From Roseivirga sp. BDSF3-8 (GTDB lineage Bacteria > Bacteroidota > Bacteroidia > Cytophagales > Cyclobacteriaceae), in contig NZ_JBGNFV010000001.1 in the NCBI RefSeq assembly GCF_041449215.1, forward strand, positions 1,029,001-1,093,000: 64,000 bases of DNA, written 5' to 3'. Below are positions 52,112 through 59,708 of this stretch, one piece after another. Numbering within the stretch: position 1 is the first letter of the stretch; each line of letters begins with the position of its first letter. The notes under the pieces are model-generated. The model was not told the DNA's origin. It saw only the letters and a program-made list of their open reading frames with translations, and did not search any database. Made by a program: the position numbers and the translations under genes.

Positions 52112-55100
52112 ATGAAGAGATTCATCAGACTACGATACCCCCTTATTCTGGCTGCTTTATTATTCTCCTGCGACCCTGCGGCGGAGGAAAACCTCTCAGA
52201 TAATAATGAGCAGACCTCCTTAAAGCAATTCACCAGGCTCTCACCCCAAGAAAGCGGCATAGATTTCACTAATGAGCTTACCCTTACCCAAGATATGGAC
52301 GTCTTCCGCTACCGTAACTACTATAACGGCGGCGGCGTCGCCCTGGGCGATATCAATAATGACGGACTCACCGATATCTTCCTCACCGCCAACATGCTCC
52401 CTAACCGGCTATTCCTCAACAAGGGCAATATGACCTTTGAAGACATTACCCAAACCGCCGGGCTAAAGCATGAAAAAGAATGGGCTACCGGAGTAAGTAT
52501 GGCTGACATCAATGCCGATGGCTGGCTCGATATCTATGTTTGCTATTCCGGCGACGTATTTGGGGGCAAGCGCGATAATGAGCTCTACATCAATCAACAG
52601 GATGGCACCTTCAAAGAAGAGGCCGCTACCTACGGGCTCGCAGATAAGGGCTTCAGCACCCACGCCGCTTTCTTCGACTATGACCAGGATGGCGACCTCG
52701 ACTGCTATGTGCTGAATAACTCCTTCCGCCCCGTCAGCAGCCTGGGCATGCGCAATATCCGCCATGAGCGCGACAGCACCGGCGGTGACAAGCTGTATCG
52801 CAACGATGCCGGACGATACACTGACGTCAGTGAAGAGGCCAATATTTACGGTTCAGTCATCGGCTTCGGGCTTGGCGTAACCGTGGCCGATGTAAACCAG
52901 GACAACTGGCTGGACATCTACATCAGTAATGATTTCTTCGAACGCGACTACCTCTATATCAACCAACAGGACGGCACCTTTCGCGATGAGTTACCCCAAC
53001 GCATAGGCCATACCAGCGCCTTCAGTATGGGTACCGATGCAGCCGACCTCAATAATGACGGCGCCCCGGAGATCTTCGTAACAGACATGCTGCCCGAAGA
53101 CGAGCGCCGTCTGAAAACAATGGTGCAGTACGAGGACTATAACACCTACCTGCTTCGCCAGCAAAACGACTACTACGAGCAATACATGCGCAATACCATG
53201 CAGCTCAACGATGGTAAAGGCAGCTTTGCAGAGGTAGGCCAGCTCGCCGGAGTAGAGGCCACCGACTGGAGCTGGGGCACCCTGCTCGCCGACTTTGACA
53301 ATGACGGCCTCAAAGAAATCTACGTAACCAATGGCATAGAGCGTGACCTCATAGACCAGGACTTTATCGACTACCTGGCAAACGAACAGACGCTGATGGC
53401 CAACATGAAGTCCGGCAAGGCAGACTTTAAAAAGCTGGTAAGTAAGATGACCAGCACCAAACTACAGAACTACCTCTTTCACAGAGATGACCCCGACAGC
53501 CTGCAATTCCGGAATGTCGCAGAAAGCTGGGGCCTGGCAGACAGCAGTTTCTCTAACGGAGCCGCCTACGCAGACCTGGATAACGACGGCGACCTGGATA
53601 TGGTGGTCAACAATGTAAATCAGCCCTTTTTTCTCTACCGAAATAATGCCAATGAACTCGGCCAGCCCAAAGCCCTGACCATTACCTTCAAAGGACCCGA
53701 AGGCAACCCCTTCGGTGTCGGTGCACGCGTCTATGCGTATACAGATGGTCAGGTAATAATGCAGGAAAATGTACCCACTAAAGGCTTTCAAAGCAGCATG
53801 GATTATAAAATGCTCCTTGGTGTGGGGGAAACCTCCACCCTGGACAGCCTGCGCGTACAGTGGGGCTACGGAAAAGCCCAAACACTGACAGGAGTATCAC
53901 CGGCCGAGCCTTTGGTGCTCAACTTTATAGAGGCTTCCGATTACACGAAGGAAAATACCCTACCCTCCGGACTATTCGTATCTGCCCCTTTAGACTTACC
54001 CCCCCATCAGGAAAATACCTTTGTCGACTTTCATCAGCAGCGCCTCATCTACCATAAACTCAGCGAGGAAGGCCCTGCCCTGGCCGTGGCAGACCTCAAT
54101 GGTGACGGTGAAGACGATGTATTCATTGGCGGCGCCAGTGAGCAGGCCGGCACCATCTACCTGCAACAAAACGGCACCTTACGGAAGCTGGCTACCAGCA
54201 GCCTGGTCGCAGATGCAGCCTATGAAGATGTAGCCGCTACCTTCCTCGATGGAGACGGAGATGGCGACCTCGATCTCTATGTAGCCAGCGGAGGCAATGA
54301 ATTTGCCTATCAGCGGCAGCAGCTCAGAGACCGCTACTACCAAAACACCGGTAGCCCCACCAGCCCCCGCTATACACGCTGCAACGACTGCCTCCCAAAC
54401 CTGATAGCGATGAGCAGCACCGTGCAGGCAGCCGACTATGATGGCGACGGCGATACAGACCTCTTTGTGGGAGCGCGCGCCGTACCGGGACAATACGGCC
54501 TTAATGCCGATAGCTACCTGCTGCAAAACGACGGCACAGGCCACTTTAGCGATGTGACCACACGAGTAGCCCCCCGCCTGCAGAACTTCGGCATGGTCAC
54601 CGATGCCAGGTGGGCGGATGTGGACGACGACGACGACCTGGACCTCGTAGTAGCCGGGGAGTGGACACCCATAGTCGTCTTTAAAAATAATGGCGAAAAC
54701 CTGGAGAGGCTCAATAACACCCCCGGCCTTATGGGCACCGAAGGCTGGTGGCAGGCCATAGAGATCGCCGACCTTAACCATGACGGTTACCCTGATTTCA
54801 TCGTCGGCAACTGGGGCCTGAACACCAAGTTTGAAGCCAGCCCGGAGCAGCCCATGGTCATGTACGTAGGCGACCTGGACGATAACCAGACAGTAGAGCA
54901 AATATACGCCAGCTACGAGGCCGATACCCTCTACCCCATGGTACTGCGGCACGACCTCGTTAAGCAGCTTCCTCACGTGAAGAAGAAGTACACCAACTAT
55001 GCCAGCTATGCCGGTGAGCCAGTCCAGGCCGTATTCGGAGAAAGCATCGATAAAAAGGCCATCCGCAGAGAGGCTAAAATTCTCACCACTGGCGTCATCA

Positions 55101-55459
55101 TCAACAATGGCGACGGCAGCTACCGCTATCAACCCCTGCCCGGGCGGGCCCAGTGGGCTCCTGTACGCAGCATCATCGCAGAGGATTTTGACGGCGACGG
55201 GCAGAAGGAGCTATTCCTCGCAGGCAACTACTACGGTACCAAGCCCGAAGAGGGCCGCTACGATGCCAATACCGGGCTGCTGTATAAATACAAAGAAGGA
55301 ACGTTCACAGAAGTGCAGGGCACCGGCCTTAATATAAGTGGCGTAGTGAATGAAAGCCGCGTCATGAAGGCAAAGAACGGCCGCTACCTGCTTATTGGCA
55401 GAAATAATGAGGAGCCGCTGATGTATAAGATTACCGGGAAAAACAGAGACATCCAGTAA
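52112..55459 (+). CDS. Large VCBS/FG-GAP-repeat lipoprotein with ASPIC/UnbV domain (CRTAC1-like), copy 1
   Basis: 1115 residues from the ATG at 52112, whose N-terminus RLRYPLILAALLFSC is a lipobox signal. About thirteen calcium-loop-type repeats (DINNDGLTD, DINADGWLD, DYDQDGDLD, DVNQDNWLD, DLDNDGDLD, DYDGDGDTD, DVDDDDDLD, DFDGDGQKE and others) build two beta-propeller-like halves. Between them (about 540-615) sits an ASPIC/UnbV domain (GARVYAYTDGQVIMQENVPTKGFQSSMDYKMLLGVG). The protein is probably on the outer membrane surface next to SusCD and may bind the substrate. Third codon positions look GC-richer than in susC. Its paralog is at 59709. Confidence 0.9.
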   Translation: MKRFIRLRYPLILAALLFSCDPAAEENLSDNNEQTSLKQFTRLSPQESGIDFTNELTLTQDMDVFRYRNYYNGGGVALGDINNDGLTDIFLTANMLPNRLFLNKGNMTFEDITQTAGLKHEKEWATGVSMADINADGWLDIYVCYSGDVFGGKRDNELYINQQDGTFKEEAATYGLADKGFSTHAAFFDYDQDGDLDCYVLNNSFRPVSSLGMRNIRHERDSTGGDKLYRNDAGRYTDVSEEANIYGSVIGFGLGVTVADVNQDNWLDIYISNDFFERDYLYINQQDGTFRDELPQRIGHTSAFSMGTDAADLNNDGAPEIFVTDMLPEDERRLKTMVQYEDYNTYLLRQQNDYYEQYMRNTMQLNDGKGSFAEVGQLAGVEATDWSWGTLLADFDNDGLKEIYVTNGIERDLIDQDFIDYLANEQTLMANMKSGKADFKKLVSKMTSTKLQNYLFHRDDPDSLQFRNVAESWGLADSSFSNGAAYADLDNDGDLDMVVNNVNQPFFLYRNNANELGQPKALTITFKGPEGNPFGVGARVYAYTDGQVIMQENVPTKGFQSSMDYKMLLGVGETSTLDSLRVQWGYGKAQTLTGVSPAEPLVLNFIEASDYTKENTLPSGLFVSAPLDLPPHQENTFVDFHQQRLIYHKLSEEGPALAVADLNGDGEDDVFIGGASEQAGTIYLQQNGTLRKLATSSLVADAAYEDVAATFLDGDGDGDLDLYVASGGNEFAYQRQQLRDRYYQNTGSPTSPRYTRCNDCLPNLIAMSSTVQAADYDGDGDTDLFVGARAVPGQYGLNADSYLLQNDGTGHFSDVTTRVAPRLQNFGMVTDARWADVDDDDDLDLVVAGEWTPIVVFKNNGENLERLNNTPGLMGTEGWWQAIEIADLNHDGYPDFIVGNWGLNTKFEASPEQPMVMYVGDLDDNQTVEQIYASYEADTLYPMVLRHDLVKQLPHVKKKYTNYASYAGEPVQAVFGESIDKKAIRREAKILTTGVIINNGDGSYRYQPLPGRAQWAPVRSIIAEDFDGDGQKELFLAGNYYGTKPEEGRYDANTGLLYKYKEGTFTEVQGTGLNISGVVNESRVMKAKNGRYLLIGRNNEEPLMYKITGKNRDIQ

Positions 55460-55567
55460 TTACTAGAAACTTACTCGATGCATGAAGGCTAAGGTGGTCA
55501 TGTACGCGCGTCCGTCTTCATTTCCCGGACCATACCCTCTATCGGTAAATAGCCTTTACCTCTTGGG

Positions 55568-55760
55568 CACAGCCCACAAGCTAAGCACCAAAATTCCCCT
55601 CCTGAATCCAGGAGGGGTCCGTGGTCCGACTTTCGGGGGTCCGACTCTCGGTGGTCCGACTCTCGGTGGTCCGACTCTCGGTGGTCCGACTCTCGGTGGT
55701 CCGACAATGCGGCATCCCGGGGGCATTGCAAAATGCTTCTTAAAGAAGCCAGTTACGGCA
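55568..55760 (+). repeat. Diverged relative of the 350-bp MITE-like element
   Basis: The left end CACAGCCCACAAGCTAAGCA matches the MITE left end (CATAGCCGTCAAGCTAAGCA) with three substitutions, and both continue CCAA...TTCCCCTCCTG. Further in, GCAAAATGCTTCTTAAAGAAGCC resembles the element's GCAAAATTCCTT...GAAGCC part. No right terminal repeat was found, so it is truncated or rearranged. Confidence 0.55.
55623..55712 (+). repeat. Tandem array of six 15-bp units
   Basis: Units GGTCCGACTCTCGGT: four identical copies at 55638-55697, flanked by a first unit with one T and one G change (55623-55637) and a diverged last unit (55698-55712). Degenerate single copies of the unit (GGCCCGACTATCGGG) occur in the MITE-like element at 59029-59045, so the array is an expansion inside this element family. 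Confidence 0.9.
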
Positions 55761-56033
55761 AATTCTCTTGCCAGTCCCAGCGGCACGTCACCTTTGTAGC
55801 CCATATAAGCTAAAGCAACCCTGAGTGCCGTAGGTACGCAGCATACACTCCCGGGAATATAATTAGCATCAGTGCAAACCTTAATGCAAAGTGGCATCTG
55901 ACAAAGTCTTAGCATAATTCTGCTGTTCAGAACATCCGCATGGTCATAAGCAGACCTTACTTAACTTCCGTTAGAAATGAGATACAATACCTATATTTGA
56001 GGGTTTATTCTGCCATCTTCTGATAAACCCCTG

Positions 56034-56714
56034 ATGAAAGCAGCAATCCAACAGAAACCCCAATGGCCTGGCATCGCCCTCGCGCTGGGCCTTCCTGTAC
56101 TGTTCAGTTTACTCCAAACCGCTTTACACTCTTCAGTGTCCGGCTATACCATGGTTATAGATCAATTCCTTAGTATATCCGGACTTTTGTTGATGGGTCT
56201 GCTGCTGTTTTTTTACATAAAGAAGGTGGAAGGCAAAGGGCTAAGCTCTGTGGGCTTGCAGCGGCTTACCTTTAAGCAAACCATGTTAGCCATTGGCCTC
56301 GGTGTCTATGGCTTTCTTATTATAATGACCATCTTTTCGATCATCAGCATCAAATTCCCTGAACTAGGCCCAACCGGACCAGGGAGTCCGGGCAATCACC
56401 CGCTCTATCTTATAATTTACTTTACTATTTACCCCCTCGTATATGAGTTCATGATACGCGCATACCCTATTCCCAGACTCATTGACAGCGGACTCTCCCC
56501 AGGGCTCACCCTATCGATTAGTGTAGTGGCCTACAACCTGCTTTTCCTGGATGTTTTCCCTTCTGCCTTTTTCTTCGGCGTCGTCCTGCCCCGATCCATT
56601 TTGCTGGCCTTGCTATTCTTTAAAAACCGCAACCTCACACAATCTATGATTGCCAATGTATTCATGTACGCCCCAGTCTTCATTTACCAGCTCATATCCT
56701 CCTTGGTTAGATAA
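56034..56714 (+). CDS. CPBP-like membrane protein with degenerate catalytic motifs
   Basis: 226 residues with about six hydrophobic helices. The layout follows CPBP intramembrane proteases (helix pair, KQTMLAIGLGVYGFLIIM, IYPLVYEFMIRAYPIPRL, YNLLFLDVFPSAFFFGVVLP), but motif 1 reads YEFMIRA instead of EExxFR and motif 2 lacks the His (NLLFLDVF instead of F-x-x-x-H). It is probably a catalytically dead relative or only a distant one. It sits between repeat-rich spacers, unlike the intact CPBP gene at 27534. Confidence 0.55.
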   Translation: MKAAIQQKPQWPGIALALGLPVLFSLLQTALHSSVSGYTMVIDQFLSISGLLLMGLLLFFYIKKVEGKGLSSVGLQRLTFKQTMLAIGLGVYGFLIIMTIFSIISIKFPELGPTGPGSPGNHPLYLIIYFTIYPLVYEFMIRAYPIPRLIDSGLSPGLTLSISVVAYNLLFLDVFPSAFFFGVVLPRSILLALLFFKNRNLTQSMIANVFMYAPVFIYQLISSLVR

Positions 56715-56769
56715 TCTGGCTTTGTGGAAAGATACTTCATTCCAGGGGAAGGTATTGTTTATTAATATT

Positions 56770-56899
56770 CCGGCATGGCATAATTGCTGCCATGCCACCT
56801 AAAAGTCGTGCCCGTTGGATGTCACGCCGGCAGAGACTCCACTATCCTGAGGGAGCCTCCCATGTCTATACTGCTTCTACTTTCTAACTACCATGCCGG
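56770..56899 (+). mobile_element. Possible remnant of a REP-associated (IS200-like) transposase unit
   Basis: A 130-bp unit bounded by inverted 9-mers CCGGCATGG (56770-56778) and CCATGCCGG (56891-56899). It begins with a hairpin (GGCATGGCA / TGCCATGCC, 56772-56796) and holds a 31-codon frame (56792-56887) whose SRRQRLHYPEGASHVYTAS recalls the N-terminus of REP-associated tyrosine transposases (Y-P-G-x-x-Y-H-V). The 12-mer GCATGGCATAAT is shared, inverted, with the right end of the MITE-like element. Speculative. Confidence 0.3.
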
Positions 56900-56952
56900 C
56901 CAGATAAGCAAGCTATGATTCTTACTTAAAAGGCATCTCATCTTAAATTAAT

Positions 56953-56960
56953 TACTTTTG
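56953..56960 (+). promoter_or_regulatory. Possible -7 element upstream of the TPR gene
   Basis: TACTTTTG matches TAnnTTTG and lies 47 bp before the ATG at 57008. No convincing TTTG is found 20 nt upstream, so confidence is low. Confidence 0.3.
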
Positions 56961-57007
56961 TGTAATAAATTTGATGCCGCAGCCCAAGGAATGAAATACG
57001 GCAAGAG

Positions 57008-58750
57008 ATGAATAAGCTGATACTCCTGTTAATAATCAATTGTCTTTCCATAACCTGTGTAGCTCAACTGAGGTATGACTCACAAATAATACCTCCGTAC
57101 ACAAATCAAGTCGACGAATATATCGACAAAAATGACTTTTATGCCGTATCCGAGTATCGGAAATCTCTCAAACGGTCACTAAAAAGAGAAAAAAATCCAG
57201 CAAAAAGAGCTTACCTTCTGAGCCAGACCGCTATAGCCTACAACGCGATGTCAGAGTTTGAAAAAGCCCATGATTTCTGGCTGAAAGCGTTTGTAGCTTA
57301 CGCTGAAATTGATCATAAAAATGTAAAAACACTTCACCACGCATTCCTCACCACAGTGGATCTGGGTAAACTGGATTTCTTTTATACCGAAACACCCAAG
57401 TACTATTTAGAAGCACTGCAAATGGCAATAAAGCTTTCAGAAAATAATCCTGAGAGATACCTGCCTGCTTTGGCAAAAATCAGACTGACGCTAGGGTTAG
57501 CATATCTGAAAGCGGATGATTATTATCAATCTGTACGAAACCTGGTTGCAGCAAAGGATATTTACCTTAACCTGCCTGACAATGGGGAGACTTTTGTAAA
57601 GGAAATTGACATGATGAAGGCAATACTTGAAAGTAAGGAGGGAGACAAAATAGCGGCAGAGAAGCTATTTGAGGCAATTGTGCCTACCCTCTCTTTGGCA
57701 GGTCCGGGATTGTTAGCTACAGAAGATGTATTTATAGAAAAAAGGCTGCACATACCGATATATATGGGTGAGCCCTATACAGTATCGCAAACTATTTATG
57801 AAAAGTGTATTAGCTACCAAACTAACTCACAAAACACCTTACACCTTGCGAACAGCCATTATGGGCTTGGGCATGTTGCTTTAATAAATGAAGATAATGC
57901 AGAAAGTTTAGATCATTTTCTGAAATCAAGGCGATTCTATAATGAAAACACCGGACTGCCACAAGAACAGATAGCACTTCGCACGGACACCCTGGACTTT
58001 TTACTCACCAGGCTATACGCTAAAAACGGGTATTGGGATGAGGCAATAGCTCTGATCGACAGCTTACTATCAAAAAAACTGGAACAGGCCGATAAATCTG
58101 ACGAACACTATTATCAGGTCGCTGAGCTTTATGCTACTAAAGGAGAACTAATGTCCTTCTACGGCCGCCAAACAGAGGCAGCAAAATGGCTGAAAAAAGC
58201 CATCGCCACCATGGATGAAAATGACTTGGATTGTTGTGAATCTTATGCCTTACGTCAAGAGATAAATCTGATAAACACGGAAGAAGATGCTCTGTACGAT
58301 TCATTGCTGGCTGCCACTGCCACACTGGAAAAAAGCATCGAACAAACTCGATATAAAGCAGATAAAATACCTAATCAAAAAGAATTGATAGCCGCATACC
58401 AGGAGGCCTATCAGAAATATCCCGATCATAAGGACGTAAAATCCAGACTGGCAAAGGAATATGGAAACCTGGCATGGTATTCAATATTTGCCGGTGAATA
58501 TGATCAGGCCGAAACGGCTGCATTGAAAGGGCTAAAAACAGATCGTTCGCAAAAGTGGATCAACACCAATTTGGCCCTAAGCCACCTAATGCTGGGCAAC
58601 CTTCCGGAAGCAAAGAAAATTTATAACAGGTATATATTGAATAACACCTTATTAATTGCCTTTATCACCGACCTGGATGACCTTGAAGAGGCCGGTATTT
58701 ATCACGAAAGCTTCCCTGAGATTAGAAAGCTCCTAAATGAATTTTATTAG
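57008..58750 (+). CDS. Exported TPR-repeat protein
   Basis: 580 residues with signal peptide (about 1-19, ILLLIINCLSITCVAQ). Helical tetratricopeptide-type repeats run through most of the length: AYLLSQTAIAYNAMSEFEKAHDFWLKAFVAYAEI, IRLTLGLAYLKADDYYQSVRNLVAAKDIY, HYGLGHVALINEDNAESLDHFLKSRRFY, GNLAWYSIFAGEYDQAETAALKGLKTD, LSHLMLGNLPEAKKIYNRYIL. No enzymatic, kinase or DNA-binding domain is attached, so a periplasmic scaffold is likely. Composition is more AT-rich than the VCBS genes on both sides. No partner can be named. Confidence 0.8.
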   Translation: MNKLILLLIINCLSITCVAQLRYDSQIIPPYTNQVDEYIDKNDFYAVSEYRKSLKRSLKREKNPAKRAYLLSQTAIAYNAMSEFEKAHDFWLKAFVAYAEIDHKNVKTLHHAFLTTVDLGKLDFFYTETPKYYLEALQMAIKLSENNPERYLPALAKIRLTLGLAYLKADDYYQSVRNLVAAKDIYLNLPDNGETFVKEIDMMKAILESKEGDKIAAEKLFEAIVPTLSLAGPGLLATEDVFIEKRLHIPIYMGEPYTVSQTIYEKCISYQTNSQNTLHLANSHYGLGHVALINEDNAESLDHFLKSRRFYNENTGLPQEQIALRTDTLDFLLTRLYAKNGYWDEAIALIDSLLSKKLEQADKSDEHYYQVAELYATKGELMSFYGRQTEAAKWLKKAIATMDENDLDCCESYALRQEINLINTEEDALYDSLLAATATLEKSIEQTRYKADKIPNQKELIAAYQEAYQKYPDHKDVKSRLAKEYGNLAWYSIFAGEYDQAETAALKGLKTDRSQKWINTNLALSHLMLGNLPEAKKIYNRYILNNTLLIAFITDLDDLEEAGIYHESFPEIRKLLNEFY

Positions 58751-58927
58751 ATAGTAAAAAATGCCAGAGCCTGCATCCGACCCGCTCACCTGGCAAGTGT
58801 GGTTTAAGAGTTTTTACATATGCTCAATCATGGAGATTCCTTTGGTAAAACTTCGCCGTAGCAGGGAAGCGTACTATAAACGGCTTATACAAGTTCGAAT
58901 AACATTGTAATACACGTACTGCGAGCC

Positions 58928-58937
58928 CCCCGAAAAT
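58928..58937 (+). repeat. Left target-site duplication of the MITE-like element
   Basis: CCCCGAAAAT, identical to the 10 bp directly after the right inverted repeat. Confidence 0.8.
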
Positions 58938-59287
58938 CATAGCCGTCAAGCTAAGCACCAATTCCCCTCCTGTGGTAATAGGAGTGGCCCGGCATTCCGG
59001 AGGTGCGGCTTTCGAGGTCTGAATTTCGAGGCCCGACTATCGGGCGATAGAGTATTTGCCCTCCCTTCCGCAAAATTCCTTTCCCCTTAGTGAAGCCGAA
59101 TGAAATACAAGGCTACTTAGGGAAAGGTGGCCGCGGTGGTAAACATAAGTACTGCAGGAAGTAATATCGAAGAGAAGTAGTTACTTTCCCTCAAAAAATT
59201 GATTCGCGGACGGAAAGGGAATCCAACCCAGTCGCCTGCGAGCCCAGCTCCCAGGAGGGATTATGCCATGCTAGCTTGACGGCTATG
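58938..59287. mobile_element. 350-bp MITE-like non-autonomous element with terminal inverted repeats and target-site duplication
   Basis: The ends are perfect 16-bp inverted repeats: CATAGCCGTCAAGCTA at 58938-58953 and TAGCTTGACGGCTATG at 59272-59287. Immediately outside both ends is the same 10-mer CCCCGAAAAT (58928-58937 and 59288-59297), i.e. a target-site duplication. Inward, the similarity continues imperfectly (GCACC-AATTCCCCTCCTG versus GCATGGCATAATCCCTCCTG). There is no open frame able to encode a transposase, so a transposase must act from elsewhere. A related, damaged copy lies at 55568. Confidence 0.85.
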
Positions 59288-59297
59288 CCCCGAAAAT
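59288..59297 (+). repeat. Right target-site duplication of the MITE-like element
   Basis: CCCCGAAAAT, identical to the 10 bp directly before the left inverted repeat. Confidence 0.8.
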
Positions 59298-59667
59298 AGG
59301 ACCACCCATTGCCCTGTACGCGCCAATATCTGTATATTTATTCCTATAATTAGGAAGGCACATACCATCACTTATTTTGTATTATTTTAAGCCTTCTTAC
59401 TCCCGGCACCCTCATTTCGGGCCTTCATACCCCTTTTTCAGCTCCGTCCCTACACCGTCTTACCTCCGTTGCTTCTCCGTTATGAATCTATCCATCCCTT
59501 ACCTTTCCTTCACTAAAGACCCGTTATAGCCTCACCAACCCATCAATTGTAATATTTCAAGACACAAACCATCTGCCATCAGCTTCACACCACCCCTAGA
59601 GAAACATCGTCATGCGTCTCCCACCCTATGGTTAAGTGATACCAACACCCACCTATACCCAAAACTC

Positions 59668-59679
59668 GCAAATATTTGC
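59668..59679 (+). promoter_or_regulatory. GCAAA-TA-TTTGC palindrome before the second VCBS gene
   Basis: Perfect 12-bp palindrome GCAAATATTTGC, 30 bp before the ATG at 59709. Both half-sites equal those of the operator-like GCAAACGTTTGC upstream of susC; only the central two bases differ. A shared LacI-family or similar regulator is conceivable. Confidence 0.4.
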
Positions 59680-59708
59680 TATCATTAGAGTGGAAGTGAA
59701 AAAACCAC

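Larger units (their letters stand above)
55460..56033. other. Non-coding, repeat-derived intergenic region
   Basis: 574 bp. It contains a diverged relative (about 55568 to at least 55760) of the MITE-like element at 58938, with a tandem array of a 15-bp unit inside. Open frames on both strands here (for instance 55556-55915 minus) are by-products of the 15-bp period and show no protein-like features. Confidence 0.55.
58751..59708. other. Long intergenic region holding a MITE-like insertion
   Basis: 958 bp with no credible gene. 58751-58927 shows nothing recognisable. 58928-59297 is the MITE-like element with its target-site duplication. 59390-59520 is strikingly pyrimidine-rich on the plus strand. 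59668-59679 is a GCAAATATTTGC palindrome 30 bp before the next gene. Confidence 0.7.

Noticed and set aside
54179-55132. 317-codon minus-strand frame over VCBS copy 1
   Set aside because: Long antisense frames (also at 59748-60608, 60999-61751 and 61848-62576) arise from the GC-rich Asp/Gly repeat coding; they are Val/Ala/Gly-biased with no start context.
55623-55712. CRISPR-like array
   Set aside because: 15-bp units are directly adjacent with no spacers and no cas genes; it is a minisatellite.
55556-55915. 119-codon minus-strand frame with VGPPR pentapeptide repeats
   Set aside because: Produced by the 15-bp tandem DNA repeat; the opposite strand is open as well and the flanks belong to a mobile-element relative.
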